Assembly (NCBI GenBank): GCA_900540545.1
Contig: UQGJ01000005.1
Span: 1 to 64,000, forward strand
Direction: 5' to 3'
From: an uncultured Eubacteriales bacterium
GTDB lineage: Bacteria; Bacillota; Clostridia; Oscillospirales; Oscillospiraceae
DNA length: 64,000 nucleotides
In this document: in pieces, positions 50,572 through 59,506 of the stretch
How positions within the stretch are numbered: the first letter of the stretch is position 1
Layout: every line of letters begins with the position of its first letter
Notes under the pieces: generated by a model
The model's database searches: none
What the model saw: the letters and a program-made list of their open reading frames with translations, nothing else
Told to the model about the DNA's origin: nothing
Program-made: the position numbers and the translations under genes

Positions 50572-51831
50572 TTATATCGTCTGGGGGTCCGTGATAAACC
50601 CGGTGATGGCGGAAGCCGCCGCCACGGCGGGGCTTGCCAGGATGATTTCCGAATCCACGGGGCCCATGCGGCCCACGAAGTTCCGGTTGGTGGTGGACAC
50701 GGCCCGCTCCCCGTTGGAGAGGACCCCCATGTGCCCGCCCAGGCAGGGCCCGCAGGTGGGGGTGGACACGGCGCAGCCAGCCTCGATGAAGGTCTGGACC
50801 AGCCCCTGGGCCATGGCGTCCAGATAGATCTGCTGGGTGGCGGGGATGACGATGCAGCGCACCCCGTCCGCCACCTTTTTGCCCTTCAAAATGCCGGCGG
50901 CCTCCTGGAGGTCCTTCAATCGCCCGTTGGTGCAGGAGCCGATGACCACCTGCTGGATGGACATCCCCGCCGCCTCGTCCACCGTTTTGGTGTTGGAGGG
51001 CAGATGGGGCAGGGCCACTGTGGGCCGGAGGGCGCTGAGGTCGATGACCACCTCCCGGTCGTATACCGCGTCGGCGTCGGGCGCCACGGCCTCGAAGCTC
51101 CGGGACACCCGGCCCTGGAGGTAATCCAGGGTCCGCTGGTCCACCGGGAAGATGCCGTTCTTGGCCCCAGCCTCGATGGCCATGTTGGAGATGGTGAAGC
51201 GGTCGTCCATGGTGAGGTCGGCCACCCCCTCCCCGGCAAACTCCAGGGACTGGTAGAGGGCGCCGTCCACGCCGATGAGACCGATGAGGTGGAGAATGAC
51301 ATCCTTGCCGCTGACGTATTTGGGCAGCTTGCCCTTCAGCGTCACCTTGATGGCGGAGGGCACCTTGAACCAGGCAAGGCCGGTAGCCATACCGGCGGCC
51401 ATGTCGGTGGAGCCCACGCCGGTGGAGAAGGCCCCCAGGGCGCCGTAAGTACAGGTGTGGGAGTCGGCCCCGATGATGACCTCGCCGGGGGCGGTGAGGC
51501 CCTTCTCCGGCAAAAGGGCGTGTTCGATGCCCATCTGGCCCACGTCGTAGAAGTGGGTGATGTCAAAGCGCTGGGCAAAGGCCCGGGCCTGGGCACAGAG
51601 CTGGGCGGACTTGATGTCCTTGCAGGGGGTGGAGTGGTCCAGCACGATGGCGATCTTGTCCTTGTCAAAAACCTGGGTCAGCCCCGCCTTGTCGAACTCC
51701 GTGATGGCCACGGGGGTGGTGATGTCGTTGCCCAGAACCAGGTCCAGCCTGGCCTCGATGAGCTGTCCGGCCTCCACCGCGGGCAGGCCCGCATGCTTCG
51801 CCAGGATTTTTTGGGTCATGGTCATACCCAT
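50572..51831 (-). CDS. leuC: 3-isopropylmalate dehydratase large subunit
   Basis: A 419-aa aconitase-superfamily protein. Fe-S ligands lie in GADSHTCTYGALG and in GSCTNGRLKDL and PTCGPCLGGHMG. The length is that of the short bacterial/archaeal LeuC type. AAGGAGGG precedes the ATG. It is the first gene of the leu operon. Confidence 0.95.
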   Translation of the reverse strand: MGMTMTQKILAKHAGLPAVEAGQLIEARLDLVLGNDITTPVAITEFDKAGLTQVFDKDKIAIVLDHSTPCKDIKSAQLCAQARAFAQRFDITHFYDVGQMGIEHALLPEKGLTAPGEVIIGADSHTCTYGALGAFSTGVGSTDMAAGMATGLAWFKVPSAIKVTLKGKLPKYVSGKDVILHLIGLIGVDGALYQSLEFAGEGVADLTMDDRFTISNMAIEAGAKNGIFPVDQRTLDYLQGRVSRSFEAVAPDADAVYDREVVIDLSALRPTVALPHLPSNTKTVDEAAGMSIQQVVIGSCTNGRLKDLQEAAGILKGKKVADGVRCIVIPATQQIYLDAMAQGLVQTFIEAGCAVSTPTCGPCLGGHMGVLSNGERAVSTTNRNFVGRMGPVDSEIILASPAVAAASAITGFITDPQTI

Positions 51832-51908
51832 TTTGGGTCCCTCCTTGTTTCTTTGTTAGGTCCAGTATGACAGGCTTCTTGCCAAAAGAATGTAAAGTAT
51901 GTTACAAT

Positions 51909-52319
51909 CTAGCTGTATTTTCTGTGGCACTGGCTGCATTCGGCATCGTGGAGGGAGATGACCCCGCCGCATTCCGGGCAGGTATACGTCTCCCGTTGAA
52001 GCGCCATCAGCGCAGCGATTCCCCGCTCTTTTGCAGTCAGGCTGCTTTGGACCAGGCTGACCCCATTTCTGGCGGTATAGCTTTTCTCCAAACTGCGGAT
52101 GGACTTGCAGGGGAACTCCGGGCATTGAAAGCAGTAGGACAGCCCCCTGTCCCTGACGCAGTCCTTGATATGGCACTTCCGGCAGTGTTCCGGCTTCCCG
52201 GCGTCACCCGCAAGGCAGCCTGGACAGGGGGTCTTGTGGTAACAGTGCTTATAACACACCATGCAGTTCATTCCGCAGGGCGCGAGCATAGCAGGGTCGA
52301 TCGTTTCGGGCATCTTCAT
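51909..52319 (-). CDS. DUF3795 cysteine-rich protein
   Basis: A 136-aa protein with many Cys pairs: CGMNCMVCYKHC, CPGCLAG, CRKCHIKDC and CFQCPEFPCKS, followed by a C-terminal zinc ribbon CPECGG...CSQCHRK. The first part matches DUF3795. A metal- or Fe-S-binding role is likely, function unknown. Start taken at 52319 after GGGAAGG; an ATG at 52337 is possible. Confidence 0.8.
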   Translation of the reverse strand: MKMPETIDPAMLAPCGMNCMVCYKHCYHKTPCPGCLAGDAGKPEHCRKCHIKDCVRDRGLSYCFQCPEFPCKSIRSLEKSYTARNGVSLVQSSLTAKERGIAALMALQRETYTCPECGGVISLHDAECSQCHRKYS

Positions 52320-52355
52320 AATAGAGGGCCTTCCCATGAAAGGTGATGGTTACGG

Positions 52356-52970
52356 ATGATGTCAGCGTTGTGGTCCCCTCTGGCCGAGGGGCGACGGGCC
52401 AGGGACTATGCCCCCGGACAGATGATTTACTTACAGGGCACCCACGCCGACACGTTCTACTATCTGCTGGAGGGCACGGCCCGCAGCTACATCAGCTCGG
52501 AGTCCGGCGGCGAGCGGGTGCTGACCACACACCGGGCCGGGGACCTGATGGGCGAGGCGTCCTTCTTCGACGGCTGCCCCCGGGTCTCGTCGGCGGTGGC
52601 GGTAACTGCGTGTAGAGCCGTCTCGGTGGACCGGGACCGGCTGAACGCCGTCTTTCAGGCCCACCCAGACCTGGCCCTGCCCATGCTCCAATACCTGGCC
52701 CGGACGGTGCGGCTGCTCTCGGGCCACGTGGACGACATGTCCTTCCTGAGGGCCGACCAGCGCCTCGCCCGGTATCTGCTGGCCCAGGCGGACGGAAAGG
52801 GCGTCGTCCGGGCCACACACGAGGAGATGGGCGCGGCCGTGGGGGTGAGCCGGGTAACGGTGAGCCGGGTGCTGGGGGAGTTTTCGGCCTTGGGGTGGCT
52901 GAAAACGGGGTACGGAACCATTCAGCTCCTGGACAAGTCTGCGATGCAAAACTTTTCCGCAAAGGAATGA
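52356..52970 (+). CDS. Crp/Fnr family transcriptional regulator
   Basis: A 204-aa regulator with an N-terminal cyclic-nucleotide-binding fold (GDLMGEASFFDG near residue 65) and a C-terminal helix-turn-helix (EMGAAVGVSRVTVSRVL). Only isolated Cys are present, so it lacks the Fe-S cluster of Fnr. It is divergent from the DUF3795 gene by about 36 bases. Confidence 0.9.
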   Translation: MMSALWSPLAEGRRARDYAPGQMIYLQGTHADTFYYLLEGTARSYISSESGGERVLTTHRAGDLMGEASFFDGCPRVSSAVAVTACRAVSVDRDRLNAVFQAHPDLALPMLQYLARTVRLLSGHVDDMSFLRADQRLARYLLAQADGKGVVRATHEEMGAAVGVSRVTVSRVLGEFSALGWLKTGYGTIQLLDKSAMQNFSAKE

Positions 52971-53033
52971 CAAAAGACCCAAAGCCCCGGCACGCAGTCC
53001 GGGGCGGTTCCGCGGTAGAGACCCACAAAAGGA

Positions 53034-53160
53034 AGATAGGCCAAAGGATTGCGACACACGGGGGGCTTGGCCCCCAACATGAGCCACGGGTCCAGGGCCG
53101 CAGCCCTGGGCGTTTCTTCCTCGGTTCTTTGCGCGCAAAGAACCGGGCCGCCGGAGGCCG
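53034..53160. repeat. Intergenic palindromic repeat region
   Basis: Contains GGGGGC-TT-GGCCCCC-type pairing, CCAGGGC-CGCA-GCCCTGG (53092-53109) and the perfect palindrome GGTTCTTTGC-GC-GCAAAGAACC (53123-53144). No gene; it fills most of the 199-base gap between convergent genes and may also stop transcription. Confidence 0.55.
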
Positions 53161-53169
53161 TCGCCTCCA

Positions 53170-53742
53170 TCACACGGTCTCCTGTAATTCCATCCGTTTT
53201 ACCGTCTCCAAATCCAGCTCCGCCCGCAATGCCTGGAGGATGGGGTCGCCCTGAAAGAGCGTCTTGCCGTAGTCCAGGTTGAAATCGTAGTCAAAATCGT
53301 CAGGATTTTTGCCCTGGTTGTGCTGGAGAATGGTCTCCGCCTTGTCCAGCGCCTTCACCAGCCGGGCCTCCGGGGTGGCGGCGTCCTCATATTCCCGCCA
53401 GAGGTCCAGGACGCCCCTCCCCTGTTCTGGCGTCAGCAGGGCGCACATGCGCTCCATGGCAGCCTCCTCGCTCCGGGCCTTGTCCAGCGGGTCCGGCAGG
53501 TCGGAGGCGCACCGGTCGCCCTCGTACCGCTCTCCCAGGTCGTGAACCAGGCAGAGGGACAGGACTTTGGCCCGGTCCAGCTCCGGGTAGAAGTCCAGCA
53601 GGAGCAGGGCCAGCAGAGCCAGCCGCCAGGAGTGCTCGGCGGTGCTCTCCCGCCGCCCCATGGCCGTCCAGGCGGTGCGGGTGACGGATTTCAGCCCTTC
53701 GGCCTCACGGATGAAACGGAGGCAGGCGTCCAACTCCCTCAT
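53170..53742 (-). CDS. HD domain hydrolase (YfbR/HDDC2-like 5'-nucleotidase group)
   Basis: A 190-aa HD-domain protein. Metal ligands are in TAEHSWRLALLALLL and LCLVHDLGERYEGD, and a second Asp in VKALDKAETILQHN. Size and pattern fit the deoxynucleotidase-like YfbR/HDDC2 group. It overlaps the stop of the formate channel gene by four bases. Confidence 0.87.
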   Translation of the reverse strand: MRELDACLRFIREAEGLKSVTRTAWTAMGRRESTAEHSWRLALLALLLLDFYPELDRAKVLSLCLVHDLGERYEGDRCASDLPDPLDKARSEEAAMERMCALLTPEQGRGVLDLWREYEDAATPEARLVKALDKAETILQHNQGKNPDDFDYDFNLDYGKTLFQGDPILQALRAELDLETVKRMELQETV

Positions 53743-54563
53743 GCCGCCCGCCCCTTTCGCAGCCAGCAGGCCCAGAACAGACCGCCCACCGCTCCCCCGC
53801 CCAGGATATTGCCCAGGGTGACGGGGAGCAGGTTGCGGAGCAGGAAGTTCCCCCAGGTCAGGTTTGACAGGTCCAGTCCCGCTTCCGCCGCCAGGACGGC
53901 GTACTGGGGCACGGTCCGGGCGAACAGCCCGGCGGGGACGTAAAAGAGGTTGGCGATGCTGTGCTCAAAGCCGCAGATGACGAAGAAGGCCACCGGGAGA
54001 TAGGCCCCGATGACCCGCCCCGGCAGGTCCTTGGCCGACAGGGCCAGCAGGACCCCCAGAGTCACAAGTATGTTGCACAGAATGCCCAGCACCACGGCGC
54101 GGCCAAAGGTGAGACCGCACTTCCCCGCCGCCACCTTCATGGTGAACACGGCCAGCCCGCCGGCGGAGTAGTCCATCTGGCCGGAGAAGGCACAGCCCGC
54201 CGCCGTCAGCAGGGCCCCAACAGCGTTGCCCAGGTAGACCAGCCCCCAGTTGCGCAGCAGCCCGCCCACTGTGGCCTGCCAGTCCAGAACGGAGATGGTG
54301 ATGAGGGTGTTGCCGGTAAAGAGTTCAGCGCCGGTCAAGACCACCATAGCCAGACCGAAGGGAAAGAGCAGCCCGGAGACCAACCGGCACAGGCCCACAT
54401 TGGCGATGGTGTGTCCGGCGGTGTTGGTCACAGCCCCGCCCATGGCGATGAGGAACCCGGCCAGCACCCCCAGCAGCAGGAGCCGCCACGCGGGCATCCG
54501 GGTCTTGGCCGCCCCGGCCTGAGCGTAATTTGCCGTCACCTCGGCAGGAGTCAAGAGATTCAA
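53739..54563 (-). CDS. Formate/nitrite transporter family channel
   Basis: A 274-aa FNT channel with six membrane segments. Family marks are LTGAELFTGNTL and the GFEHSIANLFYVPAG region with the central pore His. It moves formate, nitrite or a similar small anion. Start is a TTG at 54563 with GGGAGG seven bases upstream. Confidence 0.92.
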   Translation of the reverse strand: MNLLTPAEVTANYAQAGAAKTRMPAWRLLLLGVLAGFLIAMGGAVTNTAGHTIANVGLCRLVSGLLFPFGLAMVVLTGAELFTGNTLITISVLDWQATVGGLLRNWGLVYLGNAVGALLTAAGCAFSGQMDYSAGGLAVFTMKVAAGKCGLTFGRAVVLGILCNILVTLGVLLALSAKDLPGRVIGAYLPVAFFVICGFEHSIANLFYVPAGLFARTVPQYAVLAAEAGLDLSNLTWGNFLLRNLLPVTLGNILGGGAVGGLFWACWLRKGRAA

Positions 54564-54621
54564 AGCGCCACCTCCCAATTCATATCCTTTAGGATACTCG
54601 AATCGATGGTATTTTGCAAGA

Positions 54622-54650
54622 TTGACAGAGGGGCTTTCAGGGGCTATACT
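54622..54650 (+). promoter_or_regulatory. Promoter of the leader peptide-GNAT unit
   Basis: TTGACA (54622-54627), exactly 17 bases, TATACT (54645-54650). Confidence 0.8.
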
Positions 54651-54682
54651 AAATTTATCTCAGGAAGAAGGGGGCGGTCCTT

Positions 54683-54736
54683 ATGACAAAGAATATGATT
54701 CGCGCCGTAACGATGGCTCCCGGCATGGCCCGCTGA
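54683..54736 (+). CDS. 17-aa leader peptide
   Basis: Short reading frame MTKNMIRAVTMAPGMAR with a GGGGGCGG site upstream, placed 32 bases after the promoter and before an intrinsic terminator. Four internal Met, two Arg and a Pro-Gly near the end could stall ribosomes. Codons 12-14 contain CTCCCGG, which can pair with the 5' arm of the terminator. Confidence 0.65.
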   Translation: MTKNMIRAVTMAPGMAR

Positions 54737-54763
54737 AGCGGGCGGCGATGGTACCGTGATCGT

Positions 54764-54795
54764 CCGGGAGAGGTCACCTCACCCGGGCATTTTTA
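54764..54795 (+). terminator. Attenuator terminator upstream of the GNAT gene
   Basis: CCGGG (54764-54768) pairs with CCCGG (54782-54786) and GAGG (54770-54773) with CCTC (54777-54780), followed by GCATTTTTATG. Another stem, GCCCGC-TGAA-GCGGGC, spans the leader stop codon. CTCCCGG at 54717-54723 can compete by pairing with CCGGGAG at 54764-54770. Confidence 0.65.
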
Positions 54796-54825
54796 TGCCC
54801 AAACGTGAAAAAGGAGCATATAAGC

Positions 54826-55260
54826 ATGGTAGCATTGAAAGAAATCACCCTTGAAAACTTCGACGCGGTCATCGCCTTGAAGGTTAGAGAGGACCAGCGG
54901 GAGCTGGTGGCGTCAAACGTGGAATCCATTGCTCAGGCGTATGTACAGCCGGGATGTACCCCCCTGGCCGTCTACGCGGAGGATACCCTGGTAGGCTTCG
55001 TCATGTATTGTATTGATCCAGATGATGGCGAATGGTGGCTCTACCGCTTTATGGTAGATGCGCGTCACCAAGGAAACGGCTATGGCCGTGCGGCGTTGTC
55101 CCAGGTGCTGGAGCGGATCCGGGCGGACAAGACGCGGCATCGGATCTTCTTGGGGGTAGAGTCCTCCGGGGTGGCATCTCAGGCATTGTACCGCTCTCTG
55201 GGGTTCCAATTTGATGGACGGGTGTACGGCAAGGAACAGATCATGGTCCTGGAGTGGTAA
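54826..55260 (+). CDS. GNAT family N-acetyltransferase (BltD/polyamine acetyltransferase-like)
   Basis: A 144-aa GNAT protein. The acetyl-CoA site is VDARHQGNGYGRAAL, and the beginning (ITLENFDAVIALKVREDQ, ending near VASN) resembles spermine/spermidine acetyltransferases such as BltD. The ATG at 54826 has AAGGAG nine bases upstream. The attenuator ahead of it suggests induction by a translation inhibitor or by the substrate. Confidence 0.85.
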   Translation: MVALKEITLENFDAVIALKVREDQRELVASNVESIAQAYVQPGCTPLAVYAEDTLVGFVMYCIDPDDGEWWLYRFMVDARHQGNGYGRAALSQVLERIRADKTRHRIFLGVESSGVASQALYRSLGFQFDGRVYGKEQIMVLEW

Positions 55261-55261
55261 C

Positions 55262-55306
55262 AACAACGGCCCCCACCGCGCTGACCGCGCGGTGGGGGCC
55301 GTTGTT
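55262..55306. terminator. Bidirectional terminator between GNAT and ldh
   Basis: AACAACGGCCCCCACCGCG pairs with CGCGGTGGGGGCCGTTGTT, a 19-bp stem. Confidence 0.85.
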
Positions 55307-55307
55307 G

Positions 55308-56252
55308 TTATAGGTCCAGAGAGCGGATGACCTCCCGCAGGGTGCCGGCGGAGCGGAGCAGCTTTTCCTGCTCCTCCGGGGCCAGAGGGATGTCCAGGGA
55401 GGTCTCCACCCCCTCCCGGCCCACCACGGCGGGGAAGCTCAAATAGAGGTCGTCCAGGCCGTAGAGGCCGTGGACCAGATTGGACACGGGCAGCACGGAG
55501 TGCTCGTTGCGGACGATGCAGGTGGCGATGCGGGAGACGGCCATGGCTACGCCGTAGTAGGTGGCCCCCTTCCGGCTGATGATCTCATAGGCGCTGTCCC
55601 GCACCTCCTGATAGAGCCGGTTGTCGGCGGCCGCGTGGTCGAAGTGGCCCCGCAGCTCGCAGAAGTGGTCCAGGGGCACGCCGGAGACGTTGGCCCCGCT
55701 CCAGACCGCCAGCTCGCTGTCCCCGTGCTCCCCCACGATGACGGCGTGGACGCTGCGGCTGTCCACGTCCAGATGTTCCCCCAGCAGGTACTTCAGCCGG
55801 GCCGTGTCCAACACCGTGCCCGACCCCAGCACCCGGTGGCTGGGGAAGCCGGAGAGCTTCCAGGCCGCATAGGACAGGATGTCCACCGGGTTGGAGACCA
55901 CCAGAAGGATGGCCTCCCGGTTGTAGCGGACGATTTGGGGGATGATGGATTTGAAGATGTTCACGTTTTTGTGGACCAGGTCCAGCCGGGTCTCCCCCGG
56001 CTTTTGCCCCGCCCCGGCGGTGATGATAATGATGGCGCAGTCCGCCAGGTCCTCATAGCCCACCGCCCGGATGGTCATGGGCTTGGAAAAGGGCAAACCG
56101 TGGCTCAGGTCCATGGCCTCCCCCTCCGCCCTGGCCTCGTCGGCGTCGATGAGGATGAGCTCGGAGAACATCCCGCTCTGCATCAGCGTGAAGGCGCTGC
56201 TGGAGCCCACGAAGCCGCAGCCGATGATGGCCGCCTTTTGAATGTCTACCAT
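55308..56252 (-). CDS. ldh: L-lactate dehydrogenase
   Basis: A 314-aa NAD-dependent LDH. NAD loop IIGCGFVGSSSAF, substrate Arg in AGQKPGETRLDL, SNPVDILSYAAW and the catalytic His in VIVGEHGDSE are all present. AGGAGGGA precedes the ATG. It recycles NADH in fermentation. Confidence 0.93.
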   Translation of the reverse strand: MVDIQKAAIIGCGFVGSSSAFTLMQSGMFSELILIDADEARAEGEAMDLSHGLPFSKPMTIRAVGYEDLADCAIIIITAGAGQKPGETRLDLVHKNVNIFKSIIPQIVRYNREAILLVVSNPVDILSYAAWKLSGFPSHRVLGSGTVLDTARLKYLLGEHLDVDSRSVHAVIVGEHGDSELAVWSGANVSGVPLDHFCELRGHFDHAAADNRLYQEVRDSAYEIISRKGATYYGVAMAVSRIATCIVRNEHSVLPVSNLVHGLYGLDDLYLSFPAVVGREGVETSLDIPLAPEEQEKLLRSAGTLREVIRSLDL

Positions 56253-56334
56253 AGGAAACTCCCTCCTGTTGGGTCATTACATGTATCATGCCCGGTTTTG
56301 CAAAGTTTACATATGCTAACTTGCTTGTGGGACC

Positions 56335-56363
56335 ATATTACACCAGTTTACTATGAATTGCAA
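56335..56363 (-). promoter_or_regulatory. Promoter of ldh
   Basis: On the minus strand TTGCAA (56363-56358), 17 bases, TAATAT (56340-56335). A near palindrome AAGTTAGC-ATAT-GTAAACTT-like element lies just downstream at 56303-56322 and may bind a regulator. Confidence 0.6.
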
Positions 56364-56380
56364 CTTCTTTTTGACACGGC

Positions 56381-56414
56381 AACACCCCCGGCGGAAGCTT
56401 CCGCCGGGGGTGTT
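56381..56414 (-). terminator. Terminator of spoIVA
   Basis: AACACCCCCGGCGGAAG pairs with CTTCCGCCGGGGGTGTT, a perfect 17-bp palindrome right after the spoIVA stop. Confidence 0.8.
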
Positions 56415-56416
56415 CG

Positions 56417-57895
56417 TTATAGGATGATACAGATCAGTCCGCCGGAGCCCTCGTTGATGATGCGCTGGAGGGTCTCCTGGAGCTTGGCGCGGGCGTCGTC
56501 GGGCATCCGCTTGAGCTTGCCGTTCAGGTCCTCGCTAACCAGCTCGTGGAAGGACTTGCCGAAAATATTGGACTGCCAGATGGCCTTGGTGTCCCCCTCG
56601 AACTCCTGAAGCAGGTAGTGTACCATCTCCTCAGACTGCTTCTCGTTGCCCACGATGGGCGAGACCTCGGTCTCGATGTCGGCCCGTATCATGTGGATGG
56701 AGGGCGCGCTGGCCTTCAGGCGGACGCCGTAACGTCCCCCCTGCTTGACGATTTCCGGCTCCTCCAGGTGGAGTTCGTCGGTGGTGGGGACCACGATGCC
56801 GTAGCCGGTCTCCTTGACCTCCTGGAGGGCCACCGCCACCTTGTCGTACTCGCATTTGACCCCGGCCAGCTCGGTCAGCAGGTCCATCAGGTCCCCGTCG
56901 TCCCGGATGGTGAAGCCCGACTGGGTGGAGAGGGTCTCGTAGAACAGGCTCCTGGGCAGGTCCAGGTCGGCGCAGGCCAGGCCGGTGCCCAGCTGGATGC
57001 CGGTGATGCGGGCGCCGCTGACCCCCTCCGACTGGCCCAGGGCGTCCACGGCCCGCTCCACGTCCCGGATGCGCCGGAGGCCGGCGGAGTGCTCCCGGAT
57101 GGCGGCGTAGAGGCCGCTCTTGATGGGGTGGTCGTAGGCCAGGGCGTCCACCCAGGGGGGCAGGGACAGGTCCAGCTCCCGGAGGGGGAACTCGTAGAGG
57201 ACGCCCTTGATGATGTCGGTGACATCCCCCTCCCCCAGCTCCAGGCAGTTGACCGCCATACAGGTCACGTCGTACCGGGCGGCGATGTCGGCCCGGATGG
57301 CCCTGGCACGGTCGGAGTTGGGGTTGGCGGAGTTCAGGAGGACCAGGAAGGGCTTGCCCAGCTCCTGGAGCTCGGAGATGACCCGCTCCTCCGCCTCCAG
57401 GTAGTCCTCCCGGGCGATGTCGGTGATGGTGCCGTCGGTGGTGATGACGATGCCGATGGTGGAGTGCTCGGCGATCACCTTCCGCGTGCCGATCTCCGCC
57501 GCCTCGGTCATGGGTATCTCGTGGTCGAACCAGGGGGTGGTGACCATCCGGGGCATGTCGTCCTCGAACTGCCCCGCCGCGCCGGGGACCATGTACCCCA
57601 CGCAGTCGATGAGCCGCACCGACATGCTGGCGCCCCCATCCATGGCGATGTCCACGGCCTCCTCCGGCACGAACTTGGGCTCGGCGGTCATCACCGTCCG
57701 GCCGGAGCCGCTCTGGGGCAGTTCGTCCCTGGCCCGCTCCTTGCGGTAGACGTTGTCGATGTTGGGGATGACCAGGGTCTCCATGAACCGCTTGATGAAG
57801 GTGGATTTGCCCGTGCGGACGGGGCCCACCACGCCCACATAGATGTCCCCTTCGGTCCGAAGGGCAATATCCTCATAAATCTGCCGATTTTCCAC
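56417..57895 (-). CDS. spoIVA: Stage IV sporulation protein A, spore coat ATPase
   Basis: A 492-aa SpoIVA, normal length. The TRAFAC-type ATPase has Walker A GPVRTGKSTF and the SpoIVA-specific block LIDCVGYMVPGA; the C-terminal part needed for polymerisation is complete and ends IICIIL-like (GGLICIIL). It forms the basal layer of the coat on the forespore surface, anchored by SpoVM. Start is GTG with AAGGAGG upstream. It follows the SPOCS-LysM gene by 15 bases. Confidence 0.96.
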   Translation of the reverse strand: MENRQIYEDIALRTEGDIYVGVVGPVRTGKSTFIKRFMETLVIPNIDNVYRKERARDELPQSGSGRTVMTAEPKFVPEEAVDIAMDGGASMSVRLIDCVGYMVPGAAGQFEDDMPRMVTTPWFDHEIPMTEAAEIGTRKVIAEHSTIGIVITTDGTITDIAREDYLEAEERVISELQELGKPFLVLLNSANPNSDRARAIRADIAARYDVTCMAVNCLELGEGDVTDIIKGVLYEFPLRELDLSLPPWVDALAYDHPIKSGLYAAIREHSAGLRRIRDVERAVDALGQSEGVSGARITGIQLGTGLACADLDLPRSLFYETLSTQSGFTIRDDGDLMDLLTELAGVKCEYDKVAVALQEVKETGYGIVVPTTDELHLEEPEIVKQGGRYGVRLKASAPSIHMIRADIETEVSPIVGNEKQSEEMVHYLLQEFEGDTKAIWQSNIFGKSFHELVSEDLNGKLKRMPDDARAKLQETLQRIINEGSGGLICIIL

Positions 57896-57910
57896 TCGAA
57901 TTCCTCCTTT

Positions 57911-59440
57911 TTACCGCTTCTTGGGGATGAGAAGAAGCTGGCCCATGGGCAGCAACTCTTCGGACAGGGCGTTGGCCTGGACGATGTCGTCCGTGGTGGT
58001 GCCGTAGGCCTTGGCGATGTCCCACAGCCGTTCCCCCTCCCCCACCATGCGCAGGACGATGGAGGGCTGGTGGGCGGTGTCCCGCAGGGCGGTCTCGTCC
58101 AGGCGGAGGTCGGTGATGCCGGAGGTCTGCCGGGGCATCAGGGCCAGATAGCGGAAATCGACAGGGTATCGGACTTCGATGCCGCCCCCGGCGGGGGTGG
58201 CGAAGCGCTCCCCGCCGCAGATGCAGCGGCAGGCGCAGACGCAGCCCTCCGGCAGCTCCACCGGGCAGGCCGCGGGCAGGGGCCGGGTGACGGTACACAG
58301 GCTGTCGTCCTCGGCCCGGTAGACCACGGTGACCGTGGTCTCGGCGGTAAAGCTGACCTGGGCCCCCTCCCGGTTCTGGCTGACGGCGCCCACGTTGACG
58401 TAGACGTCGCAGACCTCACGGGCCGGGGTGACGGTCTCCAGTACCTCCCGGACCGTGACCCGCCGCTCGGCCCGCTCCGTCAGGCGGTAGAAGGTGTAGG
58501 GCCTGCGGTCGTTCTCCAGGTCATAGAGGGTGCTGTATGCGTCGGAGAGGACCGTGACCTGGCGCTCCTCCCGGACCACGGCCTGGGCGGTCATGGCCAG
58601 GGAGACGGCCACCGTGTGCCCCTCCTCGCCGCCATCCAGGGTGCAGTCGCAGCCGGTCAGGAGGACGTCCAGCGCGCAGTCGGCCTCCTCCTCCACGCCG
58701 CTGACCTCCATGATCTGGGAAAAGGGCAGCTCAAAGCTGGCGGGACAAATTCCCCCGCCCGGCTCCCGGTACAGCAATTGCAGGGAGGCCTCCCCCTTGA
58801 AAATGAGCTTGTTGCCGATGATTTTGGACTCGGTGCAGGTCAGGTCCACCCTGGTTTTCAGCAGCTCCTCGGCCTTGGGCTTGCTGCCGGACAGGGTGAG
58901 GTCGTCGGAAAACGTAAAGGGCTTCTCCTCCACAGCGGTGACCATATAGGTGCTCTGGGTCTCCGGCAATTGCTGGATGCCGGCCTCCGCCTCGCACGCC
59001 ACCCCGCCGCAGACCGACAGGCAGTCCGGCGCAAAGACCCGCAGCTCCACAGCCAGCCCCACCCGGGTCAGGACCTTGCGGGGGTTGAGGCTCCGGGCGT
59101 CGGCAAACTGGACGCGGGGAATGGCCGCCACGCGGCAGGCTCCGGTGATGTCGCTCCCGTCGGACGCCGCGGTGAAGGGGAGGCTCACCGTCATCCGGCG
59201 CACCCCCTCCGCCCCGTCGGGCACATAGAGGATGGCGCACCGGACGGTGCCGCTCACCTCCGCCCGCCCCTCCGTGGCCTCCTTGTTTTTCAGGCACACC
59301 ATGGCCTCCGCATCGACGATACGCAGGATGTCCGGGCAGGCGTCCGGGACAATGCTCTCCAAGGTCTCCTCCTGAAAGAGCGTGGTGTCCAGAACGGTAT
59401 TGTAACAGCTCAGGTGGTTGGTCTTCAATTCCAGCTCCAT
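57911..59440 (-). CDS. SPOCS (DUF3794) and LysM domain protein
   Basis: A 509-aa protein with two or three SPOCS/DUF3794 repeats (first near residues 30-130, a second from about 175) and a C-terminal LysM domain (MVGEGERLWDIAKAYGTTTD to the end). Such proteins are coat or cortex-associated in clostridial spores. No signal peptide. AAGGAGAGG precedes the ATG. Expression with spoIVA and spoVM in the mother cell is inferred from context. Confidence 0.88.
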   Translation of the reverse strand: MELELKTNHLSCYNTVLDTTLFQEETLESIVPDACPDILRIVDAEAMVCLKNKEATEGRAEVSGTVRCAILYVPDGAEGVRRMTVSLPFTAASDGSDITGACRVAAIPRVQFADARSLNPRKVLTRVGLAVELRVFAPDCLSVCGGVACEAEAGIQQLPETQSTYMVTAVEEKPFTFSDDLTLSGSKPKAEELLKTRVDLTCTESKIIGNKLIFKGEASLQLLYREPGGGICPASFELPFSQIMEVSGVEEEADCALDVLLTGCDCTLDGGEEGHTVAVSLAMTAQAVVREERQVTVLSDAYSTLYDLENDRRPYTFYRLTERAERRVTVREVLETVTPAREVCDVYVNVGAVSQNREGAQVSFTAETTVTVVYRAEDDSLCTVTRPLPAACPVELPEGCVCACRCICGGERFATPAGGGIEVRYPVDFRYLALMPRQTSGITDLRLDETALRDTAHQPSIVLRMVGEGERLWDIAKAYGTTTDDIVQANALSEELLPMGQLLLIPKKR

Positions 59441-59506
59441 AGCGTTCCTCTCCTTGTACTAATCTACAAGGAGCATATGTACAAGGTTGTGGGACTATGC
59501 CATTTT

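Noticed and set aside
51832..51908. T-box or leucine leader upstream of leuC
   Set aside because: Only 77 bases lie before the next gene, too short for a T-box, and no Leu-rich leader peptide or terminator pair is visible.
48201..53160. CRISPR array from the repeated palindromes
   Set aside because: Repeats are nested inverted repeats, not evenly spaced direct repeats, and no cas genes are present.
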